A stretch of 64,000 nucleotides of DNA from Planctomycetota bacterium (lineage in GTDB: Bacteria > Planctomycetota > UBA1135 > GCA-002686595), in NCBI GenBank assembly GCA_016220085.1, contig JACRIN010000072.1:38905-102904 (forward strand), given 5' to 3'. The position numbers were made by a program, and so were the translations under genes. The notes beneath the pieces are model-generated. The model was not told where the DNA came from. It worked only from the letters and a program-made list of their open reading frames with translations, and did no database searches. Every line of letters begins with the position of its first letter. Position 1 is the first letter of the stretch. Below, piece after piece: positions 18,756 through 27,750 of this stretch.

Positions 18756-19532
18756 ATGAGCGCTTCGATCTCGGTGCCCGACCTCGTCGCGCGCGTGCGA
18801 GTGGCCTACGCGAGCGCCGACGGGTATCGCGATGAAGGCGAGGTCACGACGGTCTTCGTCGACGAGACGCCGGCGCCGAGGCGTCGCACGCAGCGCAAGC
18901 ACTTCCGCACTGCGTTCCGCCGGCCCGATCGGTTCCGCTTCGAGTACACGGTCAAAGGCCTCGGGCCCTCGGGCGAGTGGGACCGCAGGCTCGTGCTCTG
19001 GAACGAAGCCGGCGTTCACGTGCATTGGACGATTCGGCCGGCCATCCGACAGGAGGAGACGCTCGCGGGCGCTCTCAGCTCCGCGACGGGCGTTTCGGGA
19101 GGCGCGTCGAATCTCGTCGCCGGCCTGCTCTTGCCCGAATCGGTGACCCACGACCCGTTGTTCGGCGCCGAAGCCGGGGCGTGGGTCCGAACCGATGTCG
19201 AGGGTGGACGAGAATGCGACGTGTTGAGCTACGCGAGTCCGGGACGACCCGAGCCGCGCACGCTCTGGCTCGATGCGCGCACGCACCTGATCCTGAGGAT
19301 CGACGACCGGCATGTGTTCGACGACGCGTGGCACCTCGCACAGCGCGAGGCACACGAGGCGCTGCTCGAAACGGACGTGTCTTCCGAGGACCGGAAGATG
19401 ATCGAGGAACTCGTCGCGCACTTCGCGAGCCGACCCCGGGGGCTTCGGACGGAGACGACGACGACGTGCCGGCCGAGTCTCGCAGTTCCCGACGAGGGCG
19501 TCTTCGCGACGCCGACGGAGTGGGGCGCGTGA
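18756..19532 (+). CDS. Hypothetical protein, LolA/outer-membrane-lipoprotein-sorting-like
   Basis: 258 residues from the ATG at 18756; the open frame upstream is the shadow of the preceding gene. The opening helix and YASADGYRDEGEVTTVF, then paired beta strands (KHFRTAFRRPDRFRFEYT, RRLVLWNEAGVHVHW), resemble the half-barrel LolA-like proteins often annotated as DUF2092 or outer membrane lipoprotein-sorting relatives. No signal peptide is seen, which is unusual for that group, so either the true start is different or the protein is cytosolic. No catalytic motif is visible. Assignment to the fold is by eye and tentative. Confidence 0.65.
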   Translation: MSASISVPDLVARVRVAYASADGYRDEGEVTTVFVDETPAPRRRTQRKHFRTAFRRPDRFRFEYTVKGLGPSGEWDRRLVLWNEAGVHVHWTIRPAIRQEETLAGALSSATGVSGGASNLVAGLLLPESVTHDPLFGAEAGAWVRTDVEGGRECDVLSYASPGRPEPRTLWLDARTHLILRIDDRHVFDDAWHLAQREAHEALLETDVSSEDRKMIEELVAHFASRPRGLRTETTTTCRPSLAVPDEGVFATPTEWGA

Positions 19533-19546
19533 GCGATTCGCTCTGC

Positions 19547-19552
19547 TAGTCT
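19547..19552 (+). promoter_or_regulatory. -10 element, leaderless geometry, before the SGNH hydrolase
   Basis: TAGTCT ends 7 bases before the ATG at 19560. No SD sequence and no clear -35. Confidence 0.4.
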
Positions 19553-19559
19553 CTCCGCG

Positions 19560-20615
19560 ATGTCGACTGCTGCCGCTGGGCGCCGCACGTGGCGCAGGAA
19601 GCTCGCGATCGCGGTCGCTTCGCTCGTCGCGTTCTTCGCGCTCGCCGAGGTCGGGCTGCGGCTCGCGGGCTATCCGCGCGTCGGCGGGATGCGGTGGATC
19701 GCGGACGACGAGCTCCAACAACTCCCCGCTCCGTTCCAGGACGCGATCCGCGGCGACGACGAGCCCGGACGCGAGCCGATCCGCGTCCGCATCAACTCGC
19801 ACTCGCTGCGCGGTGAGGATTTTCCGAGCGCGAAACCCGCGGGCGAGAAGCGCGTGCTCGTCGTCGGCGACTCGCTGACCTTCGGCGCGGGCGTCGACGA
19901 GGACGAGGCGTTCCCCGCGCGGCTCGAGCAGGCGCTCGCCGCCGCCGGCGCGCCCGCGCGCGTCGTCAACGCAGGCGTCAACGGCTGGGCGTGCTGGCAC
20001 TACCGACGTTGGCTCGAGGCGCGCGGGTTCGCGCTCGCGCCCGACGCGCTCGTCGTCGCGGTGTTCTTCGGCAACGACATGGAAGGGCCGCGGCTCTTGC
20101 CGCGCGTCGGTCCCGCGTGGCTCGAGAACGCGCTCGAGCGCACGGCGACGTTCGACTGGTTGCTCGCGCTCTATCGCGAGCGGCTCTGGAAGCAGGTGCG
20201 CGCGTGGCGCCAAGGCGTCAGCGTCGCCGAGGTGGAGGCCGAGCTCGCGGCCTACACCGGCGGCGCGGAGAACGCGCGTTCCGCGGAACAGCAGCTCGAG
20301 ATCTGGCGGGCGCAGGCCTTCCCCCAGCTCGAGGCGTTGCGCGACGAGGCGCAGGCGCGCGGGCTGCCGTTGCTCGTCGCGCTGATCCCGACCTACGTCG
20401 CGTGCAAGGCGCCGGCGACGCCGCGGCCGTATCGGTTGTGGCGCGAGGCGCTCGGCGAGCTCGGGCTCGACTGCGTCGACCTCGAGCCGCTCCTGCGGCC
20501 CTCCGGCGACGGCGCGTGGCTCTCGTGGGATCACGGCCACTTGAACGCGCAGGGGTGCGCCGATGTCGGCGCCGCGCTCGCGAAGGAAGTGCTCGCGCGC
20601 GGTTGGCTGCGTTAG
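19560..20615 (+). CDS. SGNH/GDSL-family hydrolase, membrane-anchored
   Basis: 351 residues. A single N-terminal membrane segment (residues ~14-37) is followed by an SGNH esterase domain: block I VVGDSLTFGAG (Ser105), block II Gly in NAGVNGWACWHY, block III Asn in VFFGNDMEG, and block V DHGHLN near the C-terminus. All four catalytic residues are present. Such proteins are often acetyl-esterases acting on cell-envelope polysaccharides. The C-terminal end overlaps the convergent AlkC-like gene by 4 bases. Substrate unknown. Confidence 0.88.
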   Translation: MSTAAAGRRTWRRKLAIAVASLVAFFALAEVGLRLAGYPRVGGMRWIADDELQQLPAPFQDAIRGDDEPGREPIRVRINSHSLRGEDFPSAKPAGEKRVLVVGDSLTFGAGVDEDEAFPARLEQALAAAGAPARVVNAGVNGWACWHYRRWLEARGFALAPDALVVAVFFGNDMEGPRLLPRVGPAWLENALERTATFDWLLALYRERLWKQVRAWRQGVSVAEVEAELAAYTGGAENARSAEQQLEIWRAQAFPQLEALRDEAQARGLPLLVALIPTYVACKAPATPRPYRLWREALGELGLDCVDLEPLLRPSGDGAWLSWDHGHLNAQGCADVGAALAKEVLARGWLR

Positions 20616-21751
20616 CGCGCGCCGCGCTTCGGAGGCGTCCGCTTCGCTGCCGCACCGAACTTCGCGCCGGGCTTCGCGCCGGGCTTCGCGACAGACTTCG
20701 CGACAGACTTCGCGACAGACTTCGCGACAGACTTCGCGACAGACTTCGCGACAGACTTCGCGACAGACTTCGCGACAGGCTTCGCGACAGGCTTCGCGAC
20801 AGGCTTCGCGCCGGCGTTCACGACGGACGCCGCGTCGCGTCGCCGCGTCGGCTCCGATTCGGCGCGGCGTCGCGTCGACTTCGCGAGCTTCGCACGAGTC
20901 TTCGAGCTCGCGCTCGCCCTGTCGCTCGCGAGCTCCATCGGCGCCTGCGATTCGCGCGCGAGTGTCCGCAGCGCGCGGCGCACGATGTACACCGTCGCAG
21001 GCGCCGTCGAGCGCTTCGTCCAGCGCGCCGCGAGCGTCCGCGCCCACTCCGGCCGCGACTTCGACGCGTCGTTGATCCAGTTCGCGACCGCGTTCTGCAC
21101 GTAGCGGCTGGGATCGGCGTGCACGGGCTCGAGCAACGGCTCGCCGAGCTCCGGCTCGGCCTTCATGCGCTCGAGATGCGCCGTCCACACGCCGCGCGGC
21201 CGCGTGCACTCGACCGCGGTGCGGCGCACGTTCGCGTCCGCGTCGCGCACCCACGCATCGAGCAGCGCGAGCGCGCGCTCGACGTCCGCCGCGACGTGCG
21301 GCCGCAGCGCGAGCCACGCCATCTCGCGCACGCCCGAGTGCGGATCGGCGGCGAAGCGACGCGTGCGTTCGACGCGCACGGCGAGCTCGAGGTCGGGCTC
21401 GTCGGCGAGCCACGCGGCCGCGAACTCGCGCACGACGTCGCTCCGATGGCTCGCGAGGTGCTCGAAGTGCCTGGCACGCGCGCGCGACGCGCCCGCGACC
21501 ACGCGGAACGCGCGGCCGGCACCGGCGAGCCGTTGCATCACGCCGAGCTCGGCGTACGGCTCGAAGGTGTCGAGCAACCTCACGCGGTCGATCCCGAGCT
21601 CGTCGGACACGTGCGCGACGAGCTCGCGAGTCGAGAGCGCGAGCCATTCGACCAGGTTCTTGGTCTCGAGCTCGCCGCGCTCGAGCGCCCGCTTCACCTC
21701 GGCCGGGACCTCGCGCACGGTGCGCGCGGGTTTGCGATCCTCGAGCTCCAT
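20612..21751 (-). CDS. AlkC-like DNA alkylation repair protein with histone-H1-like repeat tail
   Basis: 379 residues from the ATG at 21751, which shares one base with the preceding TauE stop. Residues ~1-270 are helical HEAT-like repeats. The segment RYVQNAVANWINDASKSRPEW (216-236) is the hallmark of the AlkC/AlkD family of HEAT-repeat DNA glycosylases that remove alkylated bases. From residue ~271 the protein is Lys/Arg/Ala/Ser-rich. Residues 313-367 are a regular four-residue repeat: three KPVA, seven KSVA and two KPGA units, then RTPPKRGAR. This is the composition of histone H1-like tails and should bind DNA nonspecifically. The repeat is encoded by near-perfect 12-base units. Last gene of the minus-strand operon from 25821. 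Confidence 0.82.
   Translation of the reverse strand: MELEDRKPARTVREVPAEVKRALERGELETKNLVEWLALSTRELVAHVSDELGIDRVRLLDTFEPYAELGVMQRLAGAGRAFRVVAGASRARARHFEHLASHRSDVVREFAAAWLADEPDLELAVRVERTRRFAADPHSGVREMAWLALRPHVAADVERALALLDAWVRDADANVRRTAVECTRPRGVWTAHLERMKAEPELGEPLLEPVHADPSRYVQNAVANWINDASKSRPEWARTLAARWTKRSTAPATVYIVRRALRTLARESQAPMELASDRASASSKTRAKLAKSTRRRAESEPTRRRDAASVVNAGAKPVAKPVAKPVAKSVAKSVAKSVAKSVAKSVAKSVAKSVAKPGAKPGAKFGAAAKRTPPKRGAR
20660..20815. repeat. 12-base in-frame tandem repeat (unit gacttcgcgaca), ~13 units
   Basis: Tandem 12-base units in the 3' part of the AlkC-like gene. The central seven units are identical and encode KSVA; flanking units differ by one to three bases (KPVA, KPGA). 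Because the unit is a multiple of three, copy changes keep frame. Confidence 0.95.
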
Positions 21752-22575
21752 CACGCCCTCCGCGCCGCGAGCGACGCCTTGTAGAGATCCCACGCGAAGC
21801 GCGCGGCGATCACGATCAGCGTGACCGCGAGCAAGTACCGCGCGACTTCGTCCCAGCCCGCCTGGTGCACCGCGAACACGCCCGCGACGCCGGCGGCGAG
21901 CGCGACGAGCCCGAGCGACTTCGCGGCGCGGCGATCGAGCTTGCCCTCCCGCCAATACATCCCCGCGAGCTGCGCGCTGGTCACCGTCGACATCGCGGTG
22001 CTGCACGCGCGCGCCGTCAGGTAGTCGACGTCCGAGAGGCCGAGGTAGAGCGCCGGCACGACGATCAAGCCGCCGCCGATGCCGAAGATCGGCGCGACGA
22101 AGCCGCCGAGGAAGCCGAACAGCACGACGAGCAACATGTCGCCGAAAGAGAGCTGCAGCGCGAGCACGCCGCGAGTCAGATCGATCCCGCCCGGCGTGCG
22201 GAGGACCTTGATCGCCATGCCGACGAGCAACACGACGAACAGGCTGCGGAGCGTCTTCCCGGAGAGCCGGTCGACCAGGCTCTTGCCGAGCCGCGCGCCG
22301 ACGAACGCACCGAGGCAGAGCAGACCGACCAACGACCAGTCGAGCGCCGAGTCCGCGCGCACCGCTTCCGCCGCGGTTCCGGCCGCGGTCATGCCCATCA
22401 CGATCGGCAGCGACGTCGCGATCGCGGTCTTCAGCTCGAGCCCGAGCAGGAAGTGCAGGATCGGAACCGCGTAGAGCCCGCCGCCGATGCCGCACACGGT
22501 GCTGACGAACGCAGCGGCGAACCACAGCGCGAGCACCGCGGGAGTCGCACGGCGCGAAGGGCTCGGGTCGCTCAT
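21751..22575 (-). CDS. TauE/SafE (TSUP) family permease
   Basis: 274 residues with about eight transmembrane segments. It shows the internal duplication of this family: CGIGGGLYAVP near residue 28 and FGIGGGLIVVP in the second half. Members export sulfite, sulfoacetate or related organosulfonates; the substrate cannot be read from sequence. The ATG at 22575 overlaps the rfaE2 stop and the stop overlaps the AlkC-like start, so all three are translated from one mRNA, although no functional link is obvious. Confidence 0.92.
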   Translation of the reverse strand: MSDPSPSRRATPAVLALWFAAAFVSTVCGIGGGLYAVPILHFLLGLELKTAIATSLPIVMGMTAAGTAAEAVRADSALDWSLVGLLCLGAFVGARLGKSLVDRLSGKTLRSLFVVLLVGMAIKVLRTPGGIDLTRGVLALQLSFGDMLLVVLFGFLGGFVAPIFGIGGGLIVVPALYLGLSDVDYLTARACSTAMSTVTSAQLAGMYWREGKLDRRAAKSLGLVALAAGVAGVFAVHQAGWDEVARYLLAVTLIVIAARFAWDLYKASLAARRA

Positions 22576-23057
22576 GAGTCGGCGCGCGCGCGGCGCAGGA
22601 GCTCGGTCGAGCTGTGGTCCTTCGGATCGCCGCAGATCGCGATCTCGATGCCGAGCTCCCGGTCGATCGCGGCCTCCGGAACGCTCTCGACGGTGTAGTC
22701 GCTGCCCTTCGCGTGCACGTGCGGCACCAACAGTCGCAGCGTCGCCTCGAGCGTGCGCTCGCCGAAGCGGGTGACGTGGTCGACGGCGCGCAACGCGGCG
22801 ACGAGCTCGGCGCGCTCGGCGAGCGTCGCGAGCGGCCGCGTCGGGCCTTTCAGCGCGCGCACGCTCTCGTCGGTGTTCAACGCGACGACCAGCACCTCGC
22901 CGCGGCGCTTCGCGTCCTCGAGGTACCGCACGTGGCCGACGTGCACGAGATCGAAGCAGCCGTTGGCGAGCACGATGCGCGCGTTCGGACGCTCGCGGCG
23001 GAGAGCGCGGAGCTCGCGCGCGAGCTCGTCGCGGTCACGGAGCGCGCTCGCGCTCAC
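22572..23057 (-). CDS. rfaE2: D-glycero-beta-D-manno-heptose 1-phosphate adenylyltransferase (stand-alone)
   Basis: 161 residues from a GTG at 23057 overlapping the kinase stop (GTGA). A nucleotidyltransferase of the RfaE domain II type: VLANGCFDLVHVGHVRYLEDA contains the HxGH ATP site, followed by VALNTDESVRALKGPTRPL, HAKGSDYTVESVPE and a C-terminal HSSTELLRR. It makes ADP-heptose from heptose 1-phosphate, the step after the RfaE1 kinase. Its partner kinase is immediately upstream, so the two functions of HldE are split here, while a fused HldE exists at 36656-38128. Confidence 0.92.
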   Translation of the reverse strand: MSASALRDRDELARELRALRRERPNARIVLANGCFDLVHVGHVRYLEDAKRRGEVLVVALNTDESVRALKGPTRPLATLAERAELVAALRAVDHVTRFGERTLEATLRLLVPHVHAKGSDYTVESVPEAAIDRELGIEIAICGDPKDHSSTELLRRARADS

Positions 23058-24085
23058 AGCGGCTCGACCCCGAACAGGCGCACCGGGCTCGGCGCGACCG
23101 CGAGCGCGGCGCGCAGCTCCTCGCGCGAGCACACCGCACAGCCGCTCGCCATCACGACGACGCCGGACGCCGCGTTCGCGAGCCGCATCGCGTTCGGCGC
23201 GCTCTCACCGGCCGCGAGCGCGAGCGCGAAGACCGCCGCCGCGGTGTCGCCGGCGCCCGTGGGATCGGTGACGTTGCCCGAGCCGGACGCCTCGACGCTC
23301 GCGCCCTCCGCGGGTAGGCCCTCGCCGAAGAGCGCCATGCCGAGATTGCCGCGCGTGACCAAGAGCCAGCGCGCCGGCACGCGCTCGAGCAGCTCGCGCG
23401 CGCTGTCGGCGAGCGCGCGCACGTCGACCAGCTCGTCGGGATCGCGCCGCGTGAAGCGCGCCATCTCGCCGACGTTCGGCGTCAGCGCGGTCAGGCCCTC
23501 GAAGCCCGCGAGCGTCGCGCGCGGATCGAGCACCACGATCTTGCCCGCCTTCGCGAGCGAGACCGCCGCGCGGCCGAGCTCGGCGTCGATCGAGCCGTAT
23601 TCGTAGTCGGAGAGCACCAACGCGTCGAACTCGTTCGCGCGCGCGAGCAGGCGCTCGACGACTCCGGCGCGCACCTCGCGCGGCGCGGGGCCCTGCGGCT
23701 CGCGATCGATGCGCAGCACCTGCTGCAGGTTGCGGCGCGGCTCGGCGGCGACGACGCGCGTCTTGGTCGGCGTCAGCCAACCGGCGACCGTGACCAGGCC
23801 GGCCGCGTCGACGCCGTCGTTCTCCAAGAGCTCCGCGAGCTCGCGGCCGCGCGCATCGCGTCCGACCACGCCGAAGATCGACGTCGTCGCGCCGAGCGCC
23901 TTCAGGTTGCGCGCGACGTTCGCGGCGCCGCCGGCGCCGACGTACTCGTGCGCGTGGCGCAGCACCATCACCGGCGCTTCGCGCGAGAGCGAACGCGGCT
24001 CGCAGACGATGTAGTGGTCGGCGATCGCGTCGCCGAGCACCGCGACACGCAGCTTCGAGAAGTCGGGCACGCCGTGGAGCGTCAT
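23054..24085 (-). CDS. rfaE1: D-glycero-beta-D-manno-heptose-7-phosphate kinase (PfkB family, stand-alone)
   Basis: 343 residues from the ATG at 24085. A PfkB carbohydrate kinase of the RfaE domain I type: LGDAIADHYIVCEPRSLSREAPVMVL, the glycine motif GAGGAANVARNLKALG, VLSDYEYG, LTPNVGEMARF and the catalytic anion-hole DPTGAGDTAAA. It would phosphorylate D-manno-heptose 7-phosphate at C1. The neighbouring adenylyltransferase overlaps it. The N-terminal IADHYIV in place of LDSY makes it more diverged from HldE than the fused copy, so a different sugar is possible. Confidence 0.85.
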   Translation of the reverse strand: MTLHGVPDFSKLRVAVLGDAIADHYIVCEPRSLSREAPVMVLRHAHEYVGAGGAANVARNLKALGATTSIFGVVGRDARGRELAELLENDGVDAAGLVTVAGWLTPTKTRVVAAEPRRNLQQVLRIDREPQGPAPREVRAGVVERLLARANEFDALVLSDYEYGSIDAELGRAAVSLAKAGKIVVLDPRATLAGFEGLTALTPNVGEMARFTRRDPDELVDVRALADSARELLERVPARWLLVTRGNLGMALFGEGLPAEGASVEASGSGNVTDPTGAGDTAAAVFALALAAGESAPNAMRLANAASGVVVMASGCAVCSREELRAALAVAPSPVRLFGVEPL

Positions 24086-24102
24086 CGTGATCTCAGCGGA
24101 CC

Positions 24103-25821
24103 TCAGCAGACCTCGTCGGCGGCCGCGGCGAGTGCGAGCGCGCGCAGGCGTTCGGGGATCGGTTTCGCGGCGGCGGTGTACCACTCGACGCCTTGCTCCT
24201 CGGCGAGATAGAAGTCCGAGCGCACGCCCATGAACGCGTTGTAGCGGATCGAGTAGTGCAGCTCCGCGGCGAGCGAGGCTTCGCGGGCGAGCTCGCGATC
24301 GACGTCGCGCACGGTCGGCTCGAAGCGCGCCCATTCCTCGGCGTCCATCGCCAACACCTTCGCGACCCACGGCTGATAGCGCTTCGCCGCCGGCGCGTCG
24401 CGGAAGCGATCCATGCGGCTGTTGACGAACCACGGCATGCAGGCCGCGAGCTTGGCGATGAAGAGGTTCTCCTCGGCGCCGAAGTCGAGGCAGCTCGACT
24501 CGGTGAAGTCGGTGAGCTTCAGTTCCTGCTCGGGCCGGATATAGCCGCCGTTCAGCGCGAGGCGATGGCTCTCGGTGCCGGGGAACGGGAAGAAGAGCGA
24601 CGTGCGGAACCGTCCGATGCCCGACTTCGCCAGCAAATCGACCGTCTCCCAGCGCTCCTCGTGCGTCTCGTACGGCAAGCCGACCATCAGGAAGCCCGAC
24701 GTGTGCAGCCCGTGCTGCTCCGCCGCTTCGACCGTCTTCAGGATGTCGGTGTCGCTCATGAAGCGCTGCAGCACCTCTTTGCGCACGCGCGGCGAACCCG
24801 ACTCGATCCCGAGCTTCAAGATCTTGCAGCCTGCCTCGCCGAGCGCTTTCGCGACTTTCGGATCGAGCCGCTTGACGTGGCTGTTGACGACGAACGGCAC
24901 TTCGATCTTCGCTTTGCGGTACGCGTCGGCGACCGCGATCGCGTGGGTCGAGTTCTGCGTGAACAGATCGTCGTCGAAGATGAACGTTCCGATGCCCGTG
25001 TAGCGCGCGAGCACCCACTCGATCTCCTCGACGAGCTTGTGGGGCGGCCGATATCGGAAGAACCCGAGGTCGGGCACGGCGCGACCGAGCTCGTCGTGAT
25101 AGCGATCGACGATCTTGTGGTTCAGGCAGTACGTGCAGCGGTACGGGCAACCGCGCGACGAGAGCAGGCCGAACCAACCGTGCTTCTGGTCGGTGATGCG
25201 TTGGACGTCGAAGAGTTCGTAGTCGGGGATCGGCAGCGTCTCGAGGTTCGGGAACTCGCCGACCTTGTTGTGGATCCAGTGCTCCGAAGTAATTTTTGCA
25301 GCCGGTGCAGTCGGTGCAACGGGAGCGCCCGGGGCGTGCTCGGCGAGCGCAGGCCGCACGCCGTCCTTCCACGACAGGAAGTTCGCGACGTCGGTCGGTC
25401 GGTCGCCGCTTTCGATGCGCCGGACGAGCTCGCGGAGCGCGTCCTCGCACTCGCCGACGCCGACGTGATCCCACACGCCTTCGGCCATCGTCTCCTCGGG
25501 CACCATCGTCGGGTGCACGCCGCCGACGACCAGCGGCGGGAGCTCGCGTCGCGCCTCCCGCGCGCGTCGCCGCAGGAAGTGCGCGAGCTCCACCGCGGCG
25601 CGATATTGCTGCGTCAGGCACGAGAACCCGACCACGCCGGGCCCCCATTCGACGACCGCGCGCCACACGTCCTCGTCGCTCGGAACCGGCGGGAGGTTCT
25701 CGTTCAAATTGAGTAGACGCGTCTCGTGCCCCGCTTGCTTCAACACCGCCGACAGCGAGGCCAACCCGTGGTTGAACCCCATCTGGGTATAAAGGTTGGG
25801 GTAGACGAAGAGCACGCGCAT
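24103..25821 (-). CDS. B12-binding domain radical SAM protein
   Basis: 572 residues from the ATG at 25821 (MRVLFVYPN, the standard start of this family). Residues ~1-165 are a cobalamin-binding Rossmann domain (VVGFSCLTQQYRAAVEL, LVVGGVHPTMVPEET, VGVGECEDALREL); no DxHxxG motif is seen, so cobalamin would bind base-off without a His ligand. The radical SAM core follows with RGCPYRCTYCLNHK (CxxxCxxC), GTFIFDDDLFTQN and GIESGSPRVRKEVL. An Ala/Pro-rich linker (APGAPVAPTAPAA) separates the domains. Such enzymes often methylate unactivated carbons in lipids or secondary metabolites. It heads the operon containing rfaE1/rfaE2, so a cell-envelope substrate is plausible but unproven. Confidence 0.92.
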   Translation of the reverse strand: MRVLFVYPNLYTQMGFNHGLASLSAVLKQAGHETRLLNLNENLPPVPSDEDVWRAVVEWGPGVVGFSCLTQQYRAAVELAHFLRRRAREARRELPPLVVGGVHPTMVPEETMAEGVWDHVGVGECEDALRELVRRIESGDRPTDVANFLSWKDGVRPALAEHAPGAPVAPTAPAAKITSEHWIHNKVGEFPNLETLPIPDYELFDVQRITDQKHGWFGLLSSRGCPYRCTYCLNHKIVDRYHDELGRAVPDLGFFRYRPPHKLVEEIEWVLARYTGIGTFIFDDDLFTQNSTHAIAVADAYRKAKIEVPFVVNSHVKRLDPKVAKALGEAGCKILKLGIESGSPRVRKEVLQRFMSDTDILKTVEAAEQHGLHTSGFLMVGLPYETHEERWETVDLLAKSGIGRFRTSLFFPFPGTESHRLALNGGYIRPEQELKLTDFTESSCLDFGAEENLFIAKLAACMPWFVNSRMDRFRDAPAAKRYQPWVAKVLAMDAEEWARFEPTVRDVDRELAREASLAAELHYSIRYNAFMGVRSDFYLAEEQGVEWYTAAAKPIPERLRALALAAAADEVC

Positions 25822-25874
25822 CGCGGTTCGCAGGATATCCGAGTCGTGCGCTCCCCCAAAGCGGACCGCGCGCG

Positions 25875-25903
25875 TTGCCATCCGCGCCGCATGCGGTGAT
25901 ACT
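25875..25903 (+). promoter_or_regulatory. Putative sigma70-type promoter of the secreted PD40 protein gene
   Basis: TTGCCA (25875-25880) and GATACT (25898-25903) separated by exactly 17 bases. The ATG at 25955 has a purine-rich GGAG ribosome site ~8 bases upstream, giving a leader of ~45 bases. Confidence 0.55.
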
Positions 25904-25954
25904 CGTCCTGGCTCGCGCTCGGCCTTCGGCACCGGTCTCGGCAGGAGATCCAAC

Positions 25955-27703
25955 ATGACTCCCTCGCATCGTTCGTCCCTCCGTCGAGGCTTGGGCTCGC
26001 TCGGAACGTTCGGCCTCTTCGTCACCGCGCTCGCGAGTTCACTCGCCGCGCAGGGCGCGAATCGCCTGGTCAGCCAGAGCTCCGCGGGCGCGCAGGGCTC
26101 CGGCGATTCCGGCAACGCCGACGTGATCGACGTGACGCCCGACGGCCGCTTCGTCGTGTTCCAGAGCGAAGCGAGCGACCTGGTCGCCGGCGACCTGAAC
26201 CCGTCGACCGACATCTTCCGGCGAGACCGCGCCACCGGGCAGACGGTGCTGGTCAGCCTGACCGACGCCGGCGGGTCCGCCGACGGCGCGAACTCGCACG
26301 CGCACGTCTCGAACGACGGCCAACGGGTCGTGTTCGAGAGCTGGGCGTCCAACTTGGTCGCCGGTGACGCGGGTTTCGACCCCGACGTCTACGTGCACGA
26401 CCTCACCACCGGCGCGACCGTGCGCGTGTCGGCGTTGATGGGCGGCGGCGAACCGAACGGCAGCGCGGGCAGCCCCGACCTGTCGGGCGACGGCCGGTTC
26501 GTCGTGTTCTCGAGCGACGCCGACGACCTCGTGCCGCTCGACACCAACGGCGCCGCGGACGTGTTCTTGCGCGACCTGGCGACCGGCGCGCTCGAGCGAC
26601 TCTCGGTGACGCCGAACGGCGTCGAGGCCGACGCTTTGTGTCTGGTCCCTCGCATCTCGAACGACGGCATGACCGTCGTGTTCGCGAGCGCGGCGAGCAC
26701 GCTGGTGCTGCCCGACGCGAACGGCGCGACCGACGTCTTCGCGGTCGACCTCACGACCGGCGAGCTCTCGCGGGTCAGCGTCTCCAGCACGGGCGTGCTC
26801 GGCAACGCGAGCTCGTTCCTCGCCTCGCTCTCCGCCGACGGCCGTTTCGTCGCGTTCGGCAGCGACTCCTCCAACCTGACGATGCCCGCCGGCGCGGTCG
26901 GCACCGACGTCTTCCTGCGCGATCGCGTGCTCGGCACGACGACGCTCATCAGCCGTCCGGTGCAAGGCGGCGTCGCGAACGCGCCGAGCTATCGGCCCGA
27001 CATCTCGCTCGACGGTCGCTACGTCGCGTTCGACAGCCACGCGAACAACCTCGCGGGCGGCGAAGCGACGCAGCTCGGCGACGTCTGGCGCGCGGATCGC
27101 CTGACCGGTGAGATCGTGTTGCTCTCGACCAACTACTTCGGCGGCGACGCCACCAGCTTCTCGCAATGGCCCGCGCTCTCGGGCGACGGCTCGGTCGCGG
27201 TGTTCGAGAGCTACGCGTACGACATCGCCGGCGGCGACGCCAACGGGTTCAGCGACGTGTTCGAGCACGACTTCACGCTGACGCCGCCGCAGAGCTACTG
27301 CGTCGGCAAGCCCCACTCGGACGGCTGCATCGCGACGATGTCGTACTCAGGCGTGCCGTCGCTCAGCTCGACCAGCCCGTTCTCCGCGCGCGCCACCGAA
27401 GTTCGCCGCAAGGCGAAGGGCGTGTTCTTCTACAGCTCCGAAATCGACGCAACGCCGATCTTCGGCGGCACGCTCTGCGTGCGCACGCCGCTGCGCCGGA
27501 CGCCGGTGCAGAGCGCGGGCGGCGCGCAACCGTGCTCGGGCACGTTCGACTTCGACTTCAACGACTGGCTGCGCACCGGCAACGATCCCGCGGTCCTCGC
27601 GGGCTCGGTGCTCTACGGCCAATACTGGTTCCGCGACCCGAACGACCCGACCGGCTTCGATGTCGGCCTGACGGACGCGCTGCGCTTCGTCGTCCAGCCC
27701 TGA
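25955..27703 (+). CDS. Secreted PD40/TolB-like beta-propeller protein with shared C-terminal domain
   Basis: 582 residues. A signal peptide (SLGTFGLFVTALASSLAAQG) is followed by roughly seven repeats of the PD40/TolB kind, each with S-x-DGRFVVF-x-S and a following TDVF-x-RD-x-TG (DVTPDGRFVVFQSEASDLV, DLSGDGRFVVFSSDADDLV, and so on), forming a propeller. Residues 447-582 are the C-terminal domain shared with the proteins at 43195, 57317 and 59653: it begins SYCVGKPHSDGC, contains GVFFYS, a GG.LC.RTP.RRTP stretch and FDFNDW, and ends in YGQYWFRDP...LTDALRFVVQP. Four Cys in the domain suggest disulfides. Role outside the cell unknown. The operon is monocistronic, and convergent with the archaemetzincin gene. 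Confidence 0.9.
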   Translation: MTPSHRSSLRRGLGSLGTFGLFVTALASSLAAQGANRLVSQSSAGAQGSGDSGNADVIDVTPDGRFVVFQSEASDLVAGDLNPSTDIFRRDRATGQTVLVSLTDAGGSADGANSHAHVSNDGQRVVFESWASNLVAGDAGFDPDVYVHDLTTGATVRVSALMGGGEPNGSAGSPDLSGDGRFVVFSSDADDLVPLDTNGAADVFLRDLATGALERLSVTPNGVEADALCLVPRISNDGMTVVFASAASTLVLPDANGATDVFAVDLTTGELSRVSVSSTGVLGNASSFLASLSADGRFVAFGSDSSNLTMPAGAVGTDVFLRDRVLGTTTLISRPVQGGVANAPSYRPDISLDGRYVAFDSHANNLAGGEATQLGDVWRADRLTGEIVLLSTNYFGGDATSFSQWPALSGDGSVAVFESYAYDIAGGDANGFSDVFEHDFTLTPPQSYCVGKPHSDGCIATMSYSGVPSLSSTSPFSARATEVRRKAKGVFFYSSEIDATPIFGGTLCVRTPLRRTPVQSAGGAQPCSGTFDFDFNDWLRTGNDPAVLAGSVLYGQYWFRDPNDPTGFDVGLTDALRFVVQP

Positions 27704-27750
27704 CACGTCGCCGGTCGGCGCCTCCGGCGCGCCGGTCGCCGCGGTTCGCC

